From Margaritifera margaritifera (taxonomy: Eukaryota > Mollusca > Bivalvia > Unionida > Margaritiferidae), in NCBI GenBank assembly GCA_029931535.1, contig JAQPZY010001660.1, forward strand, positions 2,071,001 to 2,135,000: a stretch of DNA of 64,000 bases. The letters run 5' to 3'. The position numbers were made by a program, and so were the translations under genes. Position 1 is the first letter of the stretch. Each line of letters starts with the position of its first letter. Below are positions 57,701 through 64,000 of the stretch, piece after piece. Below the pieces are notes generated by a model. The model did not search any database, had not been told where the DNA came from, and was given only the letters and a program-made list of their open reading frames with translations.

Positions 57701-58776
57701 ATACAGTCAAACCTGTCCTAAAGGTCACTTGTACATAGTTGGCACCTGGTCACAATGACCATTCTAATCCCCCCCCCCCCAAGCAAATTTATATATAAAT
57801 GTCCTGTGTGTAATGGTCACCTGCCATCTGCGGTCAGCGGCCAGGTGTTTCATAACGAACAGTGGTTTCTCCCTGCCTTAAGCGGTCACTTGGACCTATC
57901 AACAGTGACTGCTCAAAGTATGTAAATTAAACTTCTGTTTGGTGAGCAAGGCATTGTTTAGATAAAGGCATATCATGTGAATTGATGTGTATACATTTCA
58001 TTTCTCATTTATACTCACTGTACTTCCAGTCACACTGTCAGTCTAACTCAAAGGTGTCAATATGTCTGGTTCGAAAGTGAGGCGGTTTTTATCCCTTACA
58101 GGAGAGGGTTGAAGCAATTTGTTTGCTGCATGGTGGGAAAAGTAGTCTTGTTATCACAGCAGAAATTAAAGTTGCTTTTTGTGCCAGTGTGACAGGTATA
58201 AATCGATATCTTCATCCATTTGCCTGTGAATTAAAGCTATCTCGGATGAAAAAAGTTCAGCTTTGAGAAGAGATATGAGTTACATCCCTTTTTTTTAGGG
58301 TCAGAGGTAATTTAGTATTTAAAAGTTATCTCTAAAGACAGGCAATGTTTTGATTCATGGGTCACAAAGAATAGCCATATATGGCTTATTTTGATTTCCT
58401 ATTCATCACAGGCCTCTCACATAAGCTGACTGTCTTTTGATCTTGGCGAGTTGAGCCACTGGCTAATCCAGATATTGTTTTTGAAGCATGAACAGCTGTT
58501 TACAAGCCTAATTTATACAAGCTGGCCAACCAAAGAGTCAACTGTTTCACAGTCATATGTAAGCTGTCAATCTTTACTGAAATTTGTGTTTTGTCATGGT
58601 GCACAAAACAAACTAAGATCAGTGATTATTTTAAGTTGGTGGTGACTTAATTTATAGGATGGATTAAAGTGAGCAGGATACAGTAATCTTGTGTGGAACA
58701 TAAATTTGGGAGAGAAGAACATATATGCATATTTTATGATTTTGTTCAATAGTGCACATAAAACAATCTTGATAAT

Positions 58777-58825
<49 letters not shown>

Positions 58826-58956
58826 CTGATATTTGGTGCATGGTATTTGTTCAAAAACAATTTAGAACGGTGAACCTATGTACAGAGGTCACCTGTGTAC
58901 AAAGGCCAGTTTTGTCTTTTCCGATGGGTGGCTGCTATTGACAGGTTTGACTGTAT
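57701..58956. mobile_element. TIR transposon, 1256 bp, non-autonomous
   Basis: A perfect 17-bp inverted repeat, ATACAGTCAAACCTGTC (57701-57717) and GACAGGTTTGACTGTAT (58940-58956), extends by AT on both sides. Subterminal GGTCAC and CACCTG motifs recur (AAGGTCACTTGTACATAG; TACAGAGGTCACCTGTGTAC). A TA target duplication is possible but cannot be separated from the palindromic end. No transposase ORF. It contains poly(C) at 57769 and (TAA)n at 58780. Confidence 0.88.
58779..58824 (+). repeat. (TAA)n microsatellite
   Basis: About 14 TAA repeats inside the TIR element; the poly-Tyr ORF on the other strand is an artefact. Confidence 0.95.
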
Positions 58957-61570
58957 ATGGTAATTTACAGATTAGTATGGTTAGATTTTTTTTTTTCCCC
59001 ATTATACTCTTGACTAATTTAAAAAATGATTGAAAGTAAAACTTTGTGCACAAGTTGCTTGTTATTTTGTAATTATCAGTTTAGTGAGTTACACATGTGC
59101 AATTATGAGGATAGGAAACTTCTATACAAGACTGCTCAGCTTTTCAAACTTTGTTCAGAAACGAAATTTCTCTTTGGTTTGGACTCTATATTAAAAATAC
59201 ATAGCATGGGTTGCATGGATTTGAAGTAGGTGACAGAAGCATGTGGATGTTCAGTTTAAATCAATATATCATTTTGCCTAACAAGCTAGGAGCTTACTAG
59301 AATCAGTTTAAAATTTTCTAAATTTTATTACCAGAACTTTATTATATCTCTCATAATCTTAAATTTCAAAATTTGCTATTCTCTTTTCATCTCCAGAGAA
59401 ACTAAGTCTTGAATAAGCCAGTGTAATGGTTACAGTGCTTTACAGGTTCCACAATATTGTCTGTAACCCAACTTTACTGCATCTTCTATTTCTCATCAGA
59501 CTTTCTTTAGAAGTTCTCATTGAGTTCCAAGGTTACTTTTGAACATAAAGGTCAATGGTCAAGCATTTCATGCTGTATCCTGTTTGTTATCAAACTTTGC
59601 TTAAGTTGTTTAGAAGTTTTTAATTGAGATCCAACATAGTTTAAAAGTCAAGGATGCAGGAGCAAGATTTGTTTAAAGTAAGACAATTATTTAATCTCCT
59701 TCTCCATCTCCAATAACAGCTAAATGAAGGTGTGTGATGTTTCAGGCTGTTTTCTTGCATTGCATGGAAATTTCTTGCATTTGCGCCAGGGATTGAGTCG
59801 AGTGGGAATTAGTCTAGATTGCATTCTAACCGTAGGAATTGTGAATTGATGTTTCTTCTGATATGAAATAATTTGGTCTGTGCATTGTTCAGTACTAATT
59901 AACCATTGAATATGCATAGGTTTATCAGTTAATACCTTTAGATAGCTCCTCTTTCCTCATTTTTTGAAATGTATCTGAATATTTCATGCATTCAAAGTAT
60001 TCACATAGCTTTTTATCCCCACACTTTAATGTGGAAAATATTGTGATACTCTCATTCTGTCTGCCCATCTATCTGTATGTCTGTCTGTCCATGACTCAAT
60101 CTCCTAAACCACTGGGTTGAAATTAACCAGATGTGGTACATATGTTGCCCATGTGGTAACCATCTGTGAGAGGGTATGATTTTTGTACCCCTCCCATTGG
60201 GTAAATGGTAGGGTCAGTGGTCAAATATAAACGATATGCTGACTTTTTTGAATATTTTGTTGACCAAACTTTATAATCCATATGTAGTAGAAGGACACAA
60301 TATATATGTAACATTTTGGGTTATGAACCCTGGGCCATGGTCCAGAAAGGGGGAGGTTGAGGGTCAGGGGATTTTTCATTGTGAACAATGGAAGTAGCTC
60401 TAGTAGAGGTAGAGCATGTGATTTTTAAACATTTCAGGCTGATGAAGTTAAAAGAAAATATTATGTAAAGTCAATTCTTACACAAACCTTTTCCATAAAA
60501 AAATAGATAAACCTGATTGCTGGATAAATGGGTTTCATTTTGAGTGACTTTCAATAAATCATCCATGCATTATATTGTATCAAGTGAAAAACAATAGAGG
60601 AATAATTGGAAGTCACTTTAACAAGAAAAATACTTGTATCTCCAATACTGTAAAATCTGGATAATAAGCACATATGGGCCTTCTGATATTTTTGTAGCAA
60701 AAATAATACATTTGTAAAAGAAAAACAAATTCTCTGATGTAAAATTCATCATTCTGATGATTATTCTGTTTTTATATATGCTGTAAAATTGTGTTGTTGT
60801 GTATAAATATTGAAACTTTATTACTTGTTAAATTAAGATGCATTTCTCTTTTGATAAGCGCATATAAAAAAAAAAGCACAAATGATTATTATCCAAATTG
60901 TACAATGTGTTAGTAGTAGTATATTACAATTTGGGTATTACACAGAATTGTAGTGCTTTCCTTTGGATTGGGTGACTTGCATATATTTAGATTTAAAACA
61001 ACTTTTAAATGGCTTTAAGAGGGATGCAGCTATGAATGCCAGAAATAAAAACAGACTGTTGCATAAAACCAAAAGGTAAGGGTCTGAAATGTTTGTTTTC
61101 ACAATAAATAAACTATGTGCCATCTTGCAATCCAATATGTGTAATTATTTATTTATTTATATGATATTTGTATTAACCTTTTATATACTACAAAACATAT
61201 TTGCAAGGTGAGAAGCAGCGGTAGAGGGTAGAGAAGGTAGATAAATATCATACAGGTGCATGTCCAAGTGCTGTTATGCAGCAAAAGATCTGCAACTAAT
61301 GTTTGAGACTTATATAAATTCATTGTCAACCCACCCAACCCCACACACTTTTTAAAATCAAGTTGGAATTTAAAAAGGACCAATAATCAAGTACGTCGTG
61401 ATGAAAATGTTTTTACTTGTCCAATAGTAAATATGACACTGGCAGGTCACAGTTTAGCTGTTCCTGTTAAAAATGAATGTCATTTGGAGATGTCATTAGT
61501 TGACCTGCTTTTTATTGTATCAGCTCTGTTTTCTCACTTACCAGTGACTTTTACTTTTGTGAGTTTTCAG
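58957..61570. other. Intron; degenerate dispersed repeats
   Basis: 60015-60400 (CACTGGGTTGAAATTAACCA, GATGTGGTACATATGTTGCC, TATGAACCCTGGGCC) and 59510-59660 (AAGGTCAATGGTCAAG) resemble low-complexity-rich dispersed repeats of invertebrate introns. I cannot delimit them. No coding seen. Confidence 0.45.
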
Positions 61571-61574
61571 CTTC

Positions 61575-63140
61575 CAACAGCATTTGGTATTTTCAACTTT
61601 TTCTTGGAAAGTACCGGACCAGTTTCAGAAATATTTGGCAGAAAGCATCCTGGCAAAGAGAGCTTTCAGATTTGTAAAAGTGATGCCGTTTTTCTGTCAA
61701 AAATGGTTGTTGTTACTAGAAAAAGAAAAACCTTTTGTGACTTTAAAACTGGTCAACTGAAGCTTACCAAATTTGACAGAAAACATCCTGACATAAAGGG
61801 CTTTAAGATTATACAATTGATGCTGCTCTACCATCAAATATGGTCGCCATTATTAAAAACAGAAAAACAATTAAACAACTTCTTTGCAAAAGCCAGTTTA
61901 CAGAATTAGACCAAATTTGACAAAGGGCTATCTGGTATAAGGGCTTTCAATTTTTTTTTACAAATTATGCTGATCCACCATAAAATATGACTGCCTTTAC
62001 TAAAAATAGAAAAACAACATTTCTAAAAAAGCAGTCAATAGAATTGGACCAAATTTGACAGAAAGTATTCTAGATGAACTGCTTTTAAATTAGCACAAGT
62101 GATGCCAAATCAGCTATCAAGTATGGCCACCATTACTAAAATTAGAAATACTGTTAAATGACATCTTCTGAGAAACTGTCAACAGAATTTCACCATTTGA
62201 TAGAAACAAACCTGGTATAAAGTGTATTCAAGTTTGTACATGTGATGATGATCTGCCATCAAATATGGCTGCCATTACTGAAATTAAAAAAGACAAACTT
62301 TAAACAACTTCTTGTCAAAATGTATGCAAATGGTGGCAATCCACAATCAGATATGGCCATCATTAGTAAAAACAGAAAAACCTTCAAATGACTTCTCAAA
62401 ACCCAGTCCACAGAATTGGACAAAATTTGACAGAAAGCATCTTGGCATAAAGGGCTTTCCAATTTATACAAAATGATGCCAATCTGCCATCAAATATGAT
62501 TGCCAATAACAAAAGTTGAAAATAAGACTTGAAATGACTTTTCTCAAAAACTGCTGACAGAATTCAACAAAATTTTAGAGAAAGCACCCTGGCATAAAGG
62601 GCTTTCAAATGTGTTCAAGTAACGTTCTTACATTAAGAGATATGGCCACCATTAGACACACACACCCATCCGAAAAACCTTTTAACAACTTCTCAAAAAG
62701 CATTCAATGTAATTGTACCAATTTGGACAGCATCCTATCTTGAAGGCATTTCAGATTTTTAAAGATGATGCCTATCTACCATCAAATATTGCTGTATTAC
62801 AAAAATAGAAAGAAAAAAACCCCAAACATGTTAACAACTTTATCTGTTAAAAAAAAGAAAGAAATGAGACCTTGATAGAAAGCATCCTGGCATAAAGGCA
62901 TTGCATTATTGGGCAAATAATGCTGATGTGCCATCCAACATGGATGAAGATACAAAAATAGTGACAGCTTGAAACCATTGTTTTCATAACATATGCAATT
63001 AAAAAGCATTGGAGAAAATGTCTACAGAAAGTTTTTTTTACTGATCCGTATATAATTGGTCAACAGCTCATGGATTTTCTATTAGGCAGATGTTATCCAG
63101 GTGAGTAATCTCAGGCCCGCTAGAGCCTCATGTTGTAAAG
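61575..63140 (+). repeat. Repeat family Y, array 3 with right end
   Basis: About nine to ten diverged units have GAAAGCATCCTGGCATAAAG-type cores at about 61642, 61781, 61921, 62058, 62206, 62437, 62580, 62729 and 62879. It ends with ATCCAGGTGAGTAATCTCAG and GCCTCATGTTG, the family's right end. The 158-codon ORF at 61433 is made from this repeat. Confidence 0.85.
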
Positions 63141-63401
63141 AAGTAACAGAAGTTGGTAGTATCAACATTGTCGTAATAATCATTTGGACATGATTTACCT
63201 TGCAATACTATACATTGTATCTAAGTCAAGTGCATGACAGTGACCCAAGATTGACCATGCACAGGTTTTGTAGCATATGACAGTGTGCAACTAATCATTT
63301 TTCAAGCTGCAGAATCAGCCAGTCTGTGATGGAATATTAAATACTGTATTTGAGAGACTGATGCAGGGACTGAACATTTTATTTTGATACCTCGGTTCCA
63401 G

Positions 63402-63480
63402 GCTTTTGAATCAAAAATTTATGCTGGGTCTGGTCCTATGACTCCTGAATTCCAACATTTCATTGATGTCAATCAAGCAT
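63402..63480 (+). CDS. Possible further exon (doubtful)
   Basis: The acceptor is GGTTCCAG before 63402 and the donor-like GTAATA is at 63481. The 79-nt open frame encodes AFESKIYAGSGPMTPEFQHF and a few more residues. Phase 0 at the start would suit exon m. The peptide looks protein-like but I cannot match it to polybromo, and the donor is weak. Confidence 0.22.
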
Positions 63481-63723
63481 GTAATACAGTATATATTATT
63501 CAATGGTAAATATATTTTCCTGTTAGGTTTCACTGTTTCATTTCTCATTTCTGCTTATATCTTCATCTACATGGTTCAATATGATTCATTATAATCCAGT
63601 TGAAACTGATAGTGCTTGATCTATTTGAGGGTAAAAATAGATGTGTCCAAAGGTAACAAAATGTGGGTCCCTGACCTAGGGCTTGAGAAAATTTTAAGCT
63701 CCTGTGATATTTCAAAAATGATC

Positions 63724-64000
63724 TTTAGCTCACCAGGCCAAAGGTCAAGTGAGCTTATGGTATGGTCTTTTGTCTGTTGTGCGACGTGCATCGTCCATCT
63801 GTCTATCCATCAACGCTTGTAAACACTTCAGTGGATTTTTGATCAAATTTGGATCAGATTTGGTATGTAAGCTTATAGCGTCAAGACCTCAGATGAGTTT
63901 GATTATGAGTGACTTTCACACATATTAATGAAGTGATCTTCCATCCGATGGGCTGAACTTGTGAATACTCTAGAGGCCATATTTCTAATCAGATCTTCAT
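63724..64000 (+). mobile_element. Repeat family Y, left end of another element
   Basis: TCTTTAGCTCACCAGGCC, then AAAGGTCAAGTGAGCTTATG and GTATGGTCTTTTG repeat the left end at 54313. The same terminal hairpin is possible. It continues beyond the window. Confidence 0.75.

Noticed and set aside
58594..58860. Poly-tyrosine ORF on the minus strand
   Set aside because: Translation of the (TAA)n microsatellite.
61433..61909. 158-codon ORF, one of the longest in the window
   Set aside because: It is composed of family Y repeat units; similar open stretches occur wherever the repeat does.

Overview
The window is animal nuclear DNA, AT-rich, with short exons in long repeat-packed introns. I identify one host gene, on the + strand: the C-terminal half of polybromo-1 (PBRM1/BAF180), the PBAF chromatin-remodelling subunit. 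Thirteen exons between 2010 and 56398 have GT/AG borders and fully compatible phases. They give 1458 coding bases (486 codons), about 2.3% of the window. They run from the end of the last bromodomain through a BAH domain, an inter-BAH linker, a second BAH domain and a divergent acidic tail. The 5' half (earlier bromodomains) and the 3' end (an HMG box is expected) lie outside. The repeat content, namely DIRS elements, the dispersed 'TTTAGCTCACC...GTGAGCTTATGG' family and arrays with ~140 bp units, suggests a bivalve mollusc. This is an inference from memory of bivalve genomes, not a search.

Layout. 1-620 is the right end of a DIRS-type retroelement. 2010-6430 holds exons a-c, separated by a 76-bp tandem array, a ~143-bp array, an unusual interleaved inverted repeat and a DIRS recombinase fragment with a 176-bp internal duplication. 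A ~93-bp array runs up to the acceptor of exon c. 7395-8945 is a foldback-like region carrying a 37-bp minisatellite. 9496-10018 holds exons d and e. 10640-15430 is a decayed DIRS element. 16282-25745 holds exons f-j with one TIR element, a SINE-like stretch and a ~142-bp array. 27165-33375 is the most complete DIRS element: inverted terminal repeats, internal complementary region, gag-like ORF, RT, RNase H and tyrosine recombinase, all broken. Exon k is at 33633-33704.

33705-53933 is a 20.2-kb intron. It holds MITE-like and hAT-like elements, a nested palindromic element with a perfect 25-bp stem, a 97-bp array, a tRNA-derived SINE head, ~140-bp repeat arrays, and a 5'-truncated LINE flanked by an exact 15-bp target-site duplication inside an older repeat. 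Exons l and m (53934-54080, 56351-56398) follow. The remainder is intron with a 1.26-kb TIR element (perfect 17-bp TIRs), a 47-bp array and more ~140-bp-unit repeats. One low-confidence further exon is at 63402-63480.

No bacterial-type operon, CRISPR array, rRNA or credible tRNA gene is present. I saw no convincing new multi-gene system. The notable content is the density and nesting of mobile and tandem repeats, including four same-orientation DIRS-derived pieces in one gene and several repeat families that I cannot assign.
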